Positions 1 through 12,118 of a stretch of DNA of 64,000 bases are shown piece by piece. Under the pieces are notes generated by a model, which was given only the letters and a program-made list of their open reading frames with translations, had not been told where the DNA came from and did no database searches. The position numbers were made by a program, and so were the translations under genes. The DNA comes from Benincasa hispida (taxonomy: Eukaryota > Streptophyta > Magnoliopsida > Cucurbitales > Cucurbitaceae): the NCBI RefSeq assembly GCF_009727055.1, contig NC_052359.1, forward strand, positions 13,708,651 through 13,772,650, read 5' to 3'. The number at the start of each line of letters is the position of its first letter. Positions within the stretch are counted from its first letter, which is position 1.

Positions 1-7
1 GGGAGTT

Positions 8-1836
8 TGTTGGGTTTTATGTCCTAAAACTTGTGGTATGTAAATAACTTATTCTGATAATTCAATAAAGGTGTTATTGAATAGATCTTTACTTGAATAG
101 AAATCCAACAAACCTAAAAGTCCCTTAACTATTGGATGAGTACTTGAACTTTATGTGGAGACATAAAGGTGGATCAGGTTCGAGTAAATAGTCAAAATGA
201 TCTATAGTAACTTTACGTGGAGACATAAAAGTGGATCAGGTTGGGTACCTTATTCTGGTAACACTATTGGATATGGTCTACTCTGTAGTTGTTACAAGGA
301 GTTGTAAAGTGCTACAAACAAGGTGATCCTAATTCGTTCATGTTGGACATGAGGAGTGGGGGTGTCCTTGTGCAAAAGAGTTTGTACAAGATCGGACCAC
401 GAAATGAGTAACTCTTACTTTATAACGCTGTTTACTATTTAAGACTGACTATTTCAAAGAGATGACCTAGGTAACTTGACCTTAATCCTGAGCTAACTAT
501 GAACTCCTATTTATCTGGGATTGCCCTTAGATTTGCATATGTGAGGGTTAACTCAACAACGTCGGCCCAATATGACTGCCATTTCAGGTGTAGGACTGGA
601 TAAATAGCTGGGGACATAGGGTACAAGAGGAAATTCACTCCTACCCGCTTTAGAGATAATAGAGAGGTTGTTCCCTTAAGTGCTGATTCTAGGGCTTGAA
701 TAAGGGATCCCGCCCTCTCATTTGGTATGAGAGGGACTCAGTTTTGTGATTTGATCACAAAACAATTGTTCATTAGGGGATCAGTGGCACTTAAGGAACA
801 AGAGGTAGTTTCGAGGGTAAAATAGAGATTTGACCTAGCCGTTATTACGAACAACCTGTAAAGGGTTAACTTACTAATCATGGTTATATCGAGTGGACAT
901 AATATATCTACAGTGAAGGGAGTTCAACTATGAGCTTTAGTAGAGTTACCCAGTAGTTAACAAATGAGGGTTAGATCAGTCTAATGAGTTTAGCTGATTA
1001 ATCTCGGATCATTGGAGCCCATGATCTGTAGGTCCATGAGGTCCCCTTACTAGCTCGAAAATGGATAGTTCTAGAGTAGCGTGATAAGTTAATTTGAAAC
1101 ATTCAAATTAGAATCAAACAGAATTGGAGAAAATATATTTAAATATGATTTAAATATATGAAGATGAATTTGTGTAAAAATTAATTTAATATTGGATATT
1201 AAATTAATTAGAATTATTTAAATTGTTTAAATAATTATTTATTAATTAATTTTTGAAATTAATTTGTAAAATTAATAAATATTGCTTTTAGAAATAAAAT
1301 ATTATTTTAAAATCAAATTTTGGATTTTTGGAAAATGAAAAATCACACAAATTTGAGAAAATGGGGTTTTCATCTTTAAAGTAACTTACAAGGAACCCAC
1401 TTTGTCCTTTGTTTTACTCCAAGCATGAGCTGCATCCCATTCAAGACTTTTCTTTGCATTATAGTCTGCAATATATTGAAGAGATTGGAGTGAAGAAAGA
1501 GAAGAGAACCGACTGAATTTTTGCTGAAAAATTCGGATGAAGAAGGAGTTCTTCAATGGGTTCTGTCCAGTGAGTTTTCTCTATATCCCATTTGATTCCA
1601 GCTTATTTTGAGTCCCACAACTCAATCTAAAGCACCAAGAGGATAGTAGGAAAGATCTTGTGATGGTCTACACAAGAATTCAGAGGATTTTGTAGAATCT
1701 CCATTGGCTCGGTGAAGGTATGTTCTTGAAACCCTTTATACTCTGTTTTTAGCATGTTTCTTTTCAACCAAAATTAATGAACTAGGGTGCTTATGGATCC
1801 TGATTTCTTCTGCTGTATGATGGTGTCCATCCAACA
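8..1836 (+). repeat. LTR of the TGTTGGG family, copy T1
   Basis: Starts TGTTGGGTTTTATGTCC at 8 and probably ends CCATCCAACA at 1836, giving TG...CA ends of about 1.83 kb. The purine run GGGAG at 1-5 looks like the tail of a polypurine tract, so this would be a 3' LTR whose element lies left of the window. It shares several short boxes with the other copies in this window, for example 'ggtccatgaggtcccctta' (1032-1050) and the 'gtggagacataaa' box (near 154 and 217). No coding sequence. The right edge is inferred from the CA end; I found no target duplication. Confidence 0.6.
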
Positions 1837-2648
1837 AACACATATTGTTAAAATATTTAATATAAATTTATTAAAGAGTTTAATTAATATTATATAAGGA
1901 CTTAGTTAAAAATTAATTAGTTAGATTTTTCTAAGTTAATAAACCCATTTTTGCAAAACACTTAGTGGAAGAAAAAAGATATATGTGATATGTCGTTTTT
2001 TCACCCATGCTCTCCCTAAAAGTTTAGAAGGTGAGATTCATGCTCGGCCTTATAGTGCCCTGAGCGCATCCTTCCTTAGGAAGATATTTGCATGGGTCAA
2101 TATCAAGGTGAATGGAGAAAGTATTTATAGTAAGTAGAGAAGGATGTGTGTCAACACATCATGTGGTCTCCTTCATCGGTTTGGAACGTCATTTCCATGC
2201 TCGAGCTTGTGGTGGCCTGGGAGCGTCCCCCTTAGGAAGGTGTTTTCATGGTAAAGGGACATAACAAACTCCATAAATGGATAAGATCACATAATCAATT
2301 GCATCAGTTACATTTTTCTCTGAGACAGTCTAATTGGGGTGGGGTTTTGAGGTTGAAAATGAAGGTTACACTTATAAGACAATATTAAGGTAGTTATAGT
2401 TTCTAGACCAAATCAATGATAATTAAATATTATAGGAATAAGAGTTATTTTGGTGTAATATTTGATTGAGAATGTCTCAATTCAGTAAAAAAGTATGTTT
2501 ATCCGAAGGTGGCATTTATTCTAAATCATTGAAGTATCATTGCAAAATAAAATGACGTTGGGTTCATTATTGTTTTGCTAAACTGATATGATCAAAATGA
2601 GTTTTTGCATAAGTGTCTAAAATAAGTTATTTGTTTTGTATCGGCAAA
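1837..2648 (+). other. Non-coding leader before the plus-strand copia copy
   Basis: No open frame of note. The part from about 2400 to 2640 resembles, in inverted orientation, the sequence upstream of the minus-strand copia copy around 6300-6500 (shared 'ggaataagagttatt'). It is therefore best read as 5' leader or LTR remnant of the same copia family. Confidence 0.4.
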
Positions 2649-4428
2649 ATGACTAGCATAGTAATCTCTATGCTTGGCGCCGATAAACTAAATGACGATA
2701 ATTACGCAACATGGAATAATGCGATTAATACGGTTTTAGTAATAGACGATCTAAAATTCGTCTTGATGGAAGAGTTTCCTCCAATTCCTGGGCCCAATGC
2801 TTCATGAAATATTCATGAAGCCTATGACAAGTGGACCAAGGCCAACGACAAGGCCAAAGACTACACTTTGGCAAGCTTATCTGAAGTTTTAGCCAAAAAA
2901 CATGAGCCCATGGTCTCAGCCCAAAAGATCATGGAGTCATTGCATGGGATGTTTAACCAATTGGCCATGCATCTCAGGCATGAGGCTCTAAAGAACATCT
3001 TTAACGCCTACATGAATGAGGGATCATCTGTTAGAGAGCATATCCTTAATATGATGGTCCAATTTAACGTGATCGAGATGAATGAGACTGTCACAGACGA
3101 GGCCAGCCAAATTAGCTTTATTCTGAAAACTCTTCCAAAAAGTTACGTCCAATTCCGCAGCAATGCGGTGATGAAAAAGATTCAATACAATCTTACCACA
3201 CATCTTACCACATTTCTAAATAAGCTGCAGACTTACAAGTCCTTGATGAAAGTCAAAGGACAAATCGGAGAAGCAAACGTTGTCAGTTCCTCAAAAAACT
3301 TCCACAGGGGTTTTACCTTTAGGGCTAGGTCTGCACCTTCTTCCTCAAACCCCAATAAGTGCAAGAAGCAGAAAGGTGGTAAAGAAAAGAATAAAACTAA
3401 TCCACTTACTGCTACCTAGAAGGGTTGAAGGTTAAAGCTGCAAAGGGAACCTGTTTCCAATTGCAATAAAGATTGGCACTGGCAACGAAATTGCCTAACT
3501 TACTTGGCCAAAAAGAAGAAGAAAAAGGAAGGTAAATATGATTTACTTATTCTAGAAACGTGTTTAGTGGAGCATGATAACAATGCTAGGATACTTGATT
3601 CAAGAGTCATTAATCATGTTTGTACCTTTTCGCAAAAAAATAGTTTCTGGAAGCAACTTGAGGCTGAGGAGTTGACTCTTCGGGTAAGAACAGGTGAAGT
3701 CGTCTTAACAGTTGCAGTAGGGAGCATTAAGTTATTTTTTTATTCTAAGTTCATATTTTTAGACCATGTTTACTTTGTTCCTAATTTCAATTTCTTGTTT
3801 GTTGGAACATTGTTATACTATACCATTTATTCGTGATAAAGCGTTTGTCTCGAAAAATAGTGTTGTTATATGTTCTACAATAAATGTAAATAACTTGTAT
3901 GTACTAAGGTCGTTAGTATCTAAAATGCTCCACGATATTGAAATGTTCAACACTGCAACTACACAAAACAAAATAAGAAAATTTTCTCCAAAAGAAAACA
4001 CTCAAATTTGGCATCTAAAATTAGGTCACATTAATCTTAATAGGATTGAGAGATTGGTTAAGAATGGACTTTTAAATGAGTTGGAGGAAGATCACATTAG
4101 AAAACAGAAATCAATAAGCAAAATCATATTAAATGAACTCACCAAAGAAACTACTGAAACTTCAAGAAAAGTTGTTGAAGAAGGCAACATTTCAACAAGA
4201 GTTATTGATATTGCTTCATCGAGTCAAGTACATCCTATTTAAGAATTGAGGGAGTCTCGACATAGTGGGAGGGTTAAAACCCAACCCATTTGCTATTTGG
4301 GTTTAATTGAAACTCAAAGTATCATACAAGATGATAACGTTGAGGATCCATTGACCTAGAAGCAGACAATGGTTGATGTAGACAATGATGAATGGATTAA
4401 AGCCATGAATCAATAAATGGAGTCCATG
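2649..4428 (+). pseudogene. Ty1/copia polyprotein remnant: gag, zinc knuckle, protease, pre-integrase, start of RT
   Basis: Decayed copia gag-pol. Gag begins at ATG 2649 (MTSIVISMLGADKLNDDNY) and continues past a TGA near 2806 into 2813-3415, with the copia gag motif 'SSVREHILNMMVQF'. The CCHC zinc knuckle (C-x2-C-x4-H-x4-C) is readable at 3452-3494 but needs a one-base frame change. The protease motif reads DSRVINHVC instead of the usual DSGATNHVC, so the catalytic Asp is kept and the Gly lost. The pre-integrase motif 'HLKLGHINLNRIERL' follows at about 4011-4056. The integrase core is missing: the sequence jumps to the first residues of the RT domain (VDNDEWIKAMNQ, then a stop, then MESM) at about 4375-4428. 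It ends at an inverted junction with a second copy. Non-functional. Confidence 0.85.
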
Positions 4429-6277
4429 TCCAACAAGGTTTGTTTTCTCCTTTCTACAACACCATTCTGTTGTGGTATTCCAAGTGTTGTGGGTTAGGAT
4501 TGAATTCCATGATTTACTAGACAGTTCATAAATTGTAAATCTATATACTCGCCACTTCAATCTGATCGAAGTATTTTGATTCTTTTACCTAATAAGTTTT
4601 CAACTTCTGTCTTAAATTCTTTAAACTTTTCAAGAGTTTCAGACTTGTGACTCATTAAGTAAATATAGTCATATCTCGAATAATCATCAACAAAGTTGAC
4701 AAAATATTCATATCCTCCTCGAGCTTTCACATTCATTGGACCACAAAGGTCTGAAAGGATGAGTTCTAGAGGTTTTTTGGCTCTAAGAAATTTTCCTATA
4801 AAAAATATTTTAGTCATTTTACCCTCGAGATATGATTCACATAGAGGTAATGAGCTATCTTCTAACTGATTTAGATGACTGTTTTTTTTTAAGAATCTCT
4901 CAATTCTGTTGAGATTTATGTGGCCAAGTCTTAAGTGCCAAAGATAGCCCTTGGGAGAAATATTTCGATTTTTATTTTGAGTTTCCGCCATTTTAAACAT
5001 CTCTATATTTAAAATTTGTTTTGCGTCAATCGGTTTTAACACATACAAGTTATTTTCAAGTTTAGCAGAACAAATACGAACACCTCTTCAACTAATGACC
5101 CTTCATTGATATCAAAAGTTACTTTGTACATATTTTCTAGTAAACAAGAAACGGAGATTATGTTCCTTTTCATTTTTGGTACATAATAAAAATTTTCAAG
5201 AAAAATTTAAGAATCTCTAAAATATAAGTTGATGTCTCCCACTGCATCTGCTGAAATGACTTCACCCGTTCACACCTTGAATGTCATTTCATTCTCTAAA
5301 AGCTGAGTCCAAGATCTAGTTTCTTGAAGAAAAGAGCAAATATGGTTAGCGGCGTCTGAATCTAATATCCAGGTTAAGTGAGAACTTTCCACTAAACATG
5401 TTTCAATTACATGTAAATCTGATTTATCTTATTTTTCCTTTTCAACAAGATACTGTGGGAAATTACGTTTCTAATGCCCATTTTCATTACAATGGAAACA
5501 TTTTCCTTTTGGTGCTTTATTTTTGCTTTTCTTAGCAGGGTTTTCTTCTTCCCTTTTCCTTTATTCTTCTTCTGGATACTCTTATCCTTTGAAGAAGAAA
5601 CATTTTTTTTTCTCTGAAGGTTTTGTTCCAGAGGAAGAACCTTTCAGAGATTTCTTTTGAAGCAACATTTGCTTCAGTTTACTTGTTTTTCATCAAGGTT
5701 TGATAAGTCTGTAGTTCATTCAGAAGAGTGGTCAAATTGTAATCAATCTTATTCATTACAACATTAGTACGAAATATCTGAAAGCTCTTTGGAAGAGATT
5801 CCATTATCATAATAACTTGGCTTCTTTCATCTATGACAGTGCCATGAGCTTCCGCAATGTTGAAATGAACCATCATGTTGAGGACATGTTCTCTAACAGA
5901 GGTCCCTTCTTTCATGCTAGAATTATATATGTATTTAATAGCTTTATGTCATACCGAGGAAGACGGTTTCCCGAACATCTCTTGCAATGACGCCATGATC
6001 TCACGTTTAGTGACCATAACTTCATGCTTTTTATTGAGCACATCAGATATGCTCACTAAGATATACACTCTTGCATTCTCATTAGTTCAAACCCATTTGT
6101 CATAGATTTTCCAAACATTTCGGTTACCGTTTGAATTGGGAAGAGGATGACATTCCTCCGTTAAAACAAACCTCAAATCATCAACGAGCAGTATTGTATT
6201 TATATTTGACTTCCACTTTGAGTACATTTCTCCGTTGAATTTATCGGAAGCTAGTAGTGTATAATCGAGTTCGACAT
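4424..6277 (-). pseudogene. Ty1/copia polyprotein remnant: gag, protease, integrase (inverted copy)
   Basis: A second copia copy, related to the plus-strand one but inverted. Gag starts at ATG 6277 (MSNSII), soon frameshifted, then DKFNGEMYSKWKSNINT. The gag motif 'TSVREHVLNMMVHFNIAE' lies at 5850-5906. The zinc knuckle at 5459-5500 reads CFHCNENGH, then a stop where Trp is usual, and its last Cys is Phe. The protease site reads DSDAANHIC (about 5340-5366). The pre-integrase box is HLRLGHINLNRIERF, with the second zinc Cys changed to Tyr (CESYLEGKM). The integrase core shows SDLCGPM, the DYSRYDYIY box and GIPQQNGVVERRKQTLLDM, interrupted by stops near 4555 and 4495. RT and RNase H are absent. 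Confidence 0.85.
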
Positions 6278-6714
6278 TGCTGAAATTTAAACAAATTCTA
6301 TTTGACTTATTGCATTAAACCCAATTTTAGCAAAAGTAATGAAGTACCCATATTTCTTTATTCATTTGCGACGATACTTTAGTGAGTCAGAATAGATGCT
6401 ACCGAAGGGCAGTCAAAAAATTCCTTCACTGAAGAAAGACAATCTTGACCAAATACTATATCCAGAATAACTCTTATTCCTATAGTCATTTAGTTTCCAT
6501 TTACGGTCAAGAACTTACTAATACTTTAGTAACTCTTGTAAGTGTGACCCTCCATTTTCATATTTCATAGAATGGTATGAATATCCCCTCGAAAAGGTAG
6601 ACAATGTTCAAAACGAAACTATGAAACCCTATTCATTTATGAAGTTTGGGTTGTTTCGAATCTTACGTTACAACCCTCTGATGGTATGAATATCCTCACA
6701 AGCAAGACTTTATT
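6278..6714 (-). other. Leader of the inverted copia copy
   Basis: AT-rich, no coding potential. On the minus strand it runs into the gag ATG at 6277 and is similar in places to the plus-strand leader at 2400-2640. Two 'tggtatgaatatcc' segments (near 6571 and 6681) form a short direct repeat. Confidence 0.35.
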
Positions 6715-7385
6715 TTAAAATTGTGTTTTGTGAGCCCAATTGGGACTAATTTTTTGGGTTGTCCCATCTTGAAAGCCCTATATTTTCTTTTATGTGATAT
6801 GAGGATGACCTAAGGGAAAAGAGAGAGAAAAAAAGAGGTAAAAAATCAGAGAGAAAGACAACAGTTCGGTTTTTCAGTGGTAACTTTCACAAAGTTATTG
6901 ATTGCTTAGCTTAAACCGTTAGATTGTTTTGAAATTTGGTCTGCCTGTTCGAGACACATAAAATCTTGTTTTGAACGGTTGGATCGTTGTTTGGAGCTCT
7001 GGTTTGTCCGTAATTACTACCGAATAGAACCTGTAAAACTGAGTGATTTTCATTCTTTTTATCTCTCAAGTGTAAAAAGGTATTGGTGGGTAGTGAACCT
7101 TTATATGACTGTTTTGGGTTCTTTCTCCTTCATTTTTATCATAATAAGAGAATTTGACTAGGGTGGACTCCTCACAAGTTCCGTGATTTTTACTCTTCAC
7201 ATCGAAGGGGTTTTCCACGTATAATTCGTGTGTGCTATTTGCTTTTAGTCTTCCAGAATTTTGTGGTTTATTGCTGTCTATTGTTAGTTAATTGCTTGGT
7301 GATTATTTTTTTATTTATTTGTGGTGTTTTGGAGAACAATCATTTGATTGATTGTTTCAGAGAAGATCCTAATGGGTTGTTTTAT
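6715..7385. repeat. Probable copia LTR remnant
   Basis: The stretch holds a purine-rich leader (6810-6865) and the phrase 'ggggttttccacgtataa' at 7207-7224, which resembles text common in plant copia LTRs of the plus orientation. It abuts the 3' end of a minus-strand RNase H remnant, so the orientation relative to that remnant is not settled. Ends not defined. The call rests on recognition of LTR-like wording, not on a found LTR pair. Confidence 0.35.
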
Positions 7386-7389
7386 TGTT

Positions 7390-8380
7390 TAGTTCAATCA
7401 CAGCTAACTCTAAGACCTCCTATGAAGCAACTGTGAGGAGGCATTAACACAAAGTTTGGACCGAATGGAGATAAAAGCAGCAGAAGGAAGTGGTTTTGTA
7501 AAAATTTCTGCTATCTATGCTGAGGCAGGAAGATATCTAACATGAAGCTTGTTCTAGAGAACTAATCTCCAATGAAAGATATATCCACTGTAACATTTTT
7601 TGTTGCGTGAATGGTGGACAGGATTGGCACTAAGGTGTACTGCTCAGAGATTGTCAAACCATAGAATAAGGAGATTGGATAAATGTATTTGTAGTTGAGC
7701 AAGGAGTGATTGAACCCACAGAAGTTCAGTAGCAGCTTGAGCAATAAATCGAAATTCAGCCTTTGTGCTTGATCAGGATACAATATTTTGTTTCTCCAAG
7801 TTCCAGGTTATTAGATTTCCGCCAAGCATAACACACTGGCCTGAGGTTGATTTATGATCATTTGGATTCAAAGCCCAATCACCATTTGCAAACCCCTGCA
7901 ACAGATCATCATTAGGTCTAGAAAAACGAAAACTAAGATGGATTTTTATCTTTTGAGTATCTAAGAATCCATTTAATAGACATCAAGTGAATTCTCGTAG
8001 GAGAGTCCATAAATTAGCCAACCTTGTTAACCGAATAAGCAATGAAGAGCACCCACAATACTTCGATAGAGATATGGATAATGGATGATGAAAATTGGAA
8101 CCTCCCCTGGCTGACAAAATCCTAGAAGAAATCATAGGAGTTGCTATTGAGTTAGCTTCTAATAAGTTTACCTTGGCCAATAACTTCCTAATATATTTAT
8201 GTTGATACAAAATTAATGCACCAGTTGATGTTTTATTAACATCTATTCCTAGAAAGTAATGAAGTTGTCCTAAATCTTTTATTGAAAAAGGAGACATAGA
8301 TGTCACTTATAAGTTAATTAACAACAACATTAGAATTCCCAAAAACTATTATATCATCAACATAAACAAACTAATAATTG
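7390..8380 (-). pseudogene. Ty1/copia reverse transcriptase / RNase H remnant
   Basis: The catalytic RT box reads YVDDIIVFG (YVDD codons at 8353-8364). After a frameshift comes FSIKDLGQLHYFLGIDV and YIRKLLAKVNLLEANSIATPM. Further downstream are the RNase H motifs ALNPNDHKSTSGQCVMLGG (near 7830-7880), KAEFRFIAQAATELLWVQSL and, at the end, 'HVRYLPAS' and 'IAEIFTKPLPSAAF' (about 7460-7530). Several stops and frame changes. The first part of RT is replaced by unrelated repeat sequence right of about 8385. It differs enough from the copies at 2.6-6.3 kb that it is probably another copia lineage. Confidence 0.8.
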
Positions 8381-8784
8381 TAGAAGGATATCATTAAGTG
8401 AATACATGGCATACCATGCTCAAGGAGTTTGTTTGTGTTGGGTGAAAATTTAACTTTTAAAATTACAGGGAACCAACCTTTTGGTTGGAGAATCCCATAT
8501 TGAAAAATTTGGTATTGGAAGCCTCCCTTATGTACTCCAATCTTGAGTTTTGGGTTTCGACCCCAAGGGGTACCCATGTTTTGGAGGGAATGAGGAGATA
8601 GACCAATGTAGGTTTTGCTCTTTATTTGACCACCATGTCTTGATCGTTTAATAGTGAGGGGCAACGTGACCAAATTTGCCACATAATGGGCACTGAGGTC
8701 TAAGAGGACTTGTTAATGTGATATTAGACCATGAATTTGGTTTTGTGCCTAATAGGTATGATTAAATATCTTTTTAAACTTACT
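8381..8784. other. Intervening repeat sequence without gene
   Basis: Holds an open minus-strand frame (8371-8682) that resembles no protein I know. It contains 'ggagaatcccatattgaaa', a phrase typical of dispersed plant repeats, and probably marks an insertion that cut the copia RT remnant. Confidence 0.3.
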
Positions 8785-8956
8785 AGATTTTTTTTTAAAT
8801 AATGTTTTTTTAATAAATAATGACAAAAATAAGGTTGGAGGGAAAGTATTCCATAAATAGGTGTTTTGGGAAAGTATTGACAAAACTAGGTAGTGGAATC
8901 ATGTACCGGGTACACGATTTCCATGTGGCATACTCGTGTATGAGTACACGAGTACC
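8785..8956. repeat. MULE-1 left terminal and subterminal region
   Basis: Terminal inverted repeat to about 8875, then two dyad-symmetric motifs: 'catgtaccgggtacacgat' (8900-8918) and the arms 'actcgtgta'/'tacacgagt' around a 4-base loop (8932-8953). A weaker relative sits at 9009-9025. The same motif recurs at the right end. Confidence 0.7.
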
Positions 8957-9305
8957 ATTTAATCCAATCAGCTGACCAAGTCAACTGACTGGTTGACCGG
9001 TCAAGCGAACTTGTGTACCCAGTACATGATTCGCTTATAATTTTTTTTCTTTTTTTTTAAAGTTAATTGTTAAACTTAATTATATAACTTAATTCCTTCA
9101 TTATTGCTTATAATTGTTTTTTTAATTGTTAAACGTAATTATTAAACTTAATTCTTTCATTATTAAACTTAATTATATATTTAATCTACAATGAAAACAT
9201 CTTGCACTCATATTAAAAAAAAAATCATGATATTAAAGAATATTTACAATTAGTTCTTTAATTTACAATTTCAAAATGATACAATGTGGGATTTAAAAAC
9301 GACCC

Positions 9306-10646
9306 CCCTAGCTTTTACTTCTCATGGGGTTGTCTTCGTGTCCCTCTAAATTAGGTTCATCCTGTTGTCGCTGTCGTCTACGACGAATACGTCTTCGATC
9401 GGTGTCAGCAACATTGAGTCGCCTTGTTTGTTGAATAATATTTTCTACGTTGACCAATGTTTGCTAACACATTGAACCCAATTCTGGTAAGTTGTTCTGC
9501 ACTGAATATTGTTGAACATCGCCGATAAAATTATTCTATAGAATAAAAAAAATATTAAACAATATTCATATTATATATATAGAAAATGTCTGATTTTAAA
9601 TCTCTTACCATGTAGTAATAGTAAGCGCCGTCATGTGAGATAAATCGCCTCGTGATCGAATTGTCCTAAGGAAAGTAATCGTCTGATACAGCTGGCCCAT
9701 TTTTCAATTCTCCCTATGCACAACGATCACGTTGTCCATGCCAATAGGGTAAATATTCCGCATGGATTCGACGCCAGTCTTGGTCATGCTTACCTCTTAA
9801 ATCGATCTGGTATAGTGCTGGAAGTGTATAGGACAACGAAGGTATCATTTGTCGCATACCGAACTGTCTCAGCACACGATCTACCACTCTACTATATGGA
9901 AGCATATAAGAGAACTGACAGTCAACCAGATGTCTTCACCATCACGACAATAATCAGGTAAGGATGACCAAATCTGTATGTATGGCGTCCAAATAACATG
10001 ACAAAAAAAATATATTATAATATACATATAAATTTTTTTAAATATTCATTTATATACATATTTACTACCTGATTGGGCATCAGCATGTCGAATATTTTTC
10101 TATACACGAGCAACATATTTGCTGACTACCCCACTCCATCTAAAATTATAAAAAATACAATTAATGTATGCTTGTGCGTACCTACGTACGCTGATGTCGT
10201 CGGTATCGAGAAGTAATTTGGGAAACTGGGACGTAAACCAAGGGATACTCAATCTTGATCCCTTCAGATCCTCTGGTAGAACGCCTAAGAGCTCTTCACA
10301 AACGTTCTTCCAGTCATACTGTAGTGAGCCTGTCAGTGGTTGCCCATCCACTTGTAACCCAAACTGTACGGCAACATCCTGTAATCGTACATTCCCCACA
10401 GGGCAGGTGAAATGTGTGGGTCTCTGATCTCCAGCGCTCAACTAGAGCAGTAATCAGGTGCCAATCAAGCTGGATGAAACCAATCTGTGCAACCCCAAGA
10501 AAACCTGCCTCCTGAACATATGGAATAATGCGGTGATCAAATGGGATCGTATGTTGTGCAGTCGCCTCCCTCCTCCGACAACTCAACACTATAGTTGAAG
10601 AACTATCCCATACTGTCTGTGAACGATACGTGTTTTGTTGGTACAA
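9306..10646 (-). pseudogene. Plant mobile domain (PMD, aminotransferase-like) protein, broken copy in MULE-1
   Basis: PMD proteins (the MAIN/MAIL1 family) are plant nuclear factors that also occur inside transposons. Here the N-terminal part reads 'IGFIQLDWHLITALVERW' and 'HTFHLPCGECTIT' in one frame (to about 10390), then, after a frame change near 10385, 'LQDVAVQFGLQVDGQPLTG' and GSRLSIPWF (to about 10140). A C-terminal block at 9714-9960 has 'VVDRVLRQFGMRQMIPS' and 'DWRRIHAEYLPYWHGQ', followed by HDGAYYYYM near 9615. An Arg/Gln-rich tail ends near 9306. The central segment present in the MULE-2 homologue (WLYRQLC ... LWAWERF) is missing between about 9960 and 10100. Not functional. Confidence 0.8.
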
Positions 10647-10699
10647 TTATTCAGGATTAGAAGGACAGACTCCATTACCTAAACAGTTCAAATTATATT

Positions 10700-10945
10700 T
10701 CATAATTGAATCCATGATATAAAGGATACATAAAAAGTACATAAAAAATACAATTACATGAAGTAAGTTTATTACATAAATTCATTATAAATACATAAAG
10801 AATACAAATACATGAAATATACAATTACATGAAAAATATAAATACATAAAAAATACAAATATATGAAATATACAATTACATGAAAAATATAAATACATGA
10901 AGAATACAAATACATGAAATATACAAGTAAAAAAAAAATACACCT
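10700..10945. repeat. AT-rich minisatellite, 'acataaaaaatacaa' type
   Basis: Irregular tandem array of units such as 'tacatgaaatatacaa' and 'acataaaaaatacaa'. It separates the PMD gene from the MURA remnant in MULE-1. Confidence 0.75.
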
Positions 10946-10964
10946 AATAACTCGAAGACAACGA

Positions 10965-11210
10965 AGCACCCAGTGTACGGTGTGAACAAGTGTGTCTGTT
11001 ATATCCTTCTCTTTTATAAATTGTACATCGCACTTTTTGGCTTGCTTCTCTCTAATCCATTTCATTATGAATGCGCGTACTTTTTGGCCGACCTTATTCT
11101 CTGAGTAAGTCCGCATTTGGACAAACTTCTGTAAATGATAATTCTGGCCAATAATCTGAGTGTTGAATTTGATGGAAGTGGCCTTCATAACAACGCTTGA
11201 AATTGGACAA
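10965..11210 (-). other. Coding-like stretch of unknown identity beside the MURA remnant
   Basis: An open minus-strand frame (residues include 'KVGQKVRAFIMKWIREKQ') continues upstream of the minisatellite, in a different frame from the transposase C-terminus. Composition is protein-like with a charged centre. I do not recognise it; it may be the decayed MURA C-terminus or another captured piece. Confidence 0.3.
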
Positions 11211-11216
11211 TTCGTA

Positions 11217-12118
11217 TCATTCATCAATAAGTGGTAGGTATGTCATATGCATGTAATTACAAACTACAATTACATAAGAGCATGGAATCTTGAATGATTG
11301 CCACTTATTGCAAGAACATGTCCCTTCTTTCAAGTTTAAAACTTGGGTGTGTTGTCTTTTGTAGGGAGAAATCATACTTATGCCAGTTTGTACTTCGAAA
11401 ATTTGACTTTCCCTGTCAATGGATGTCACCGTATGTGTCGATGCTCGTTTTTCCCACCTCTTCAATTTCTTTAGGGCATATTCTGTATATATGTCCCCAC
11501 GATCGAGTGCTTCACTGATTTCTTGTCTCCGACATTCAAAATACAATATTGTGCGATAGAATGTTAGCCTAACCAAAGAAGTAATGGGTAACATTCTAGC
11601 ACCTTTGAAAATGTCGTTCATGCATTCAGCTGCATTGCTCGTCATCCACCCATAGCGGTACCCACCGTCATGTGATAGTGTCCATTTTTCTAAGTCAATG
11701 TCTGAAAAAAATTCAAGACATTCAGAGTGCAATTGTTTTAATTCTTTCATGCATCGAATGAACTTACGCCTTTGGTATTGATTTCCGGCCTTAAACACCA
11801 AATTTTTTAGTTGCTTCGATTTTTATTTTGTATTGAAATTATTGGCAACATGGCGAAGACAATATCGGTGGTATGCTCTGGGTTCACTTCAACCAATTTC
11901 TTCATTACTAATTGCAGCAAGAATGCCCTTATGTCTGTTAGAAATCAAGCAAATACCCTCTCTTTGGGTAACATGTTCACGCAATGCCCACAAAAACCAT
12001 GAGCAACTGGACAAATTCTCACCTTCCACGATAGCAAAAGCAAGGAAAAATATATGTCCGTTTGCATCAGGCTGTCAATAGATAAGAGGAAATATATGTC
12101 CGTTTGCATCAATATTAC
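11217..12118 (-). pseudogene. MURA-type MULE transposase, C-terminal half only
   Basis: The remnant begins within the DDE domain with 'DANGHIFFLAFAIVEGENL', then GICLISNRHKGILAA, where the catalytic Asp expected in 'SDRH' is Asn. The box YCLRHVANNFN is present but frameshifted. The long open part 11217-11801 carries the catalytic-Glu region 'NAAECMNDIFKGARMLP' and an intact SWIM zinc finger (CSCNKWQSFKIPCSY). The DNA-binding N-terminus and first catalytic Asp are lost, replaced by the minisatellite that starts at 12118. A roughly 50-bp period duplication of 'DANGHIF' (12035-12118) sits at the break. Confidence 0.85.

Noticed and set aside
6979..7436. Short plus-strand frames 6979-7161 and 7230-7436
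   Set aside because: They overlap an LTR-like region and the antisense of a clear RNase H remnant (IAEIFTKPLP on the minus strand), so they are shadows.
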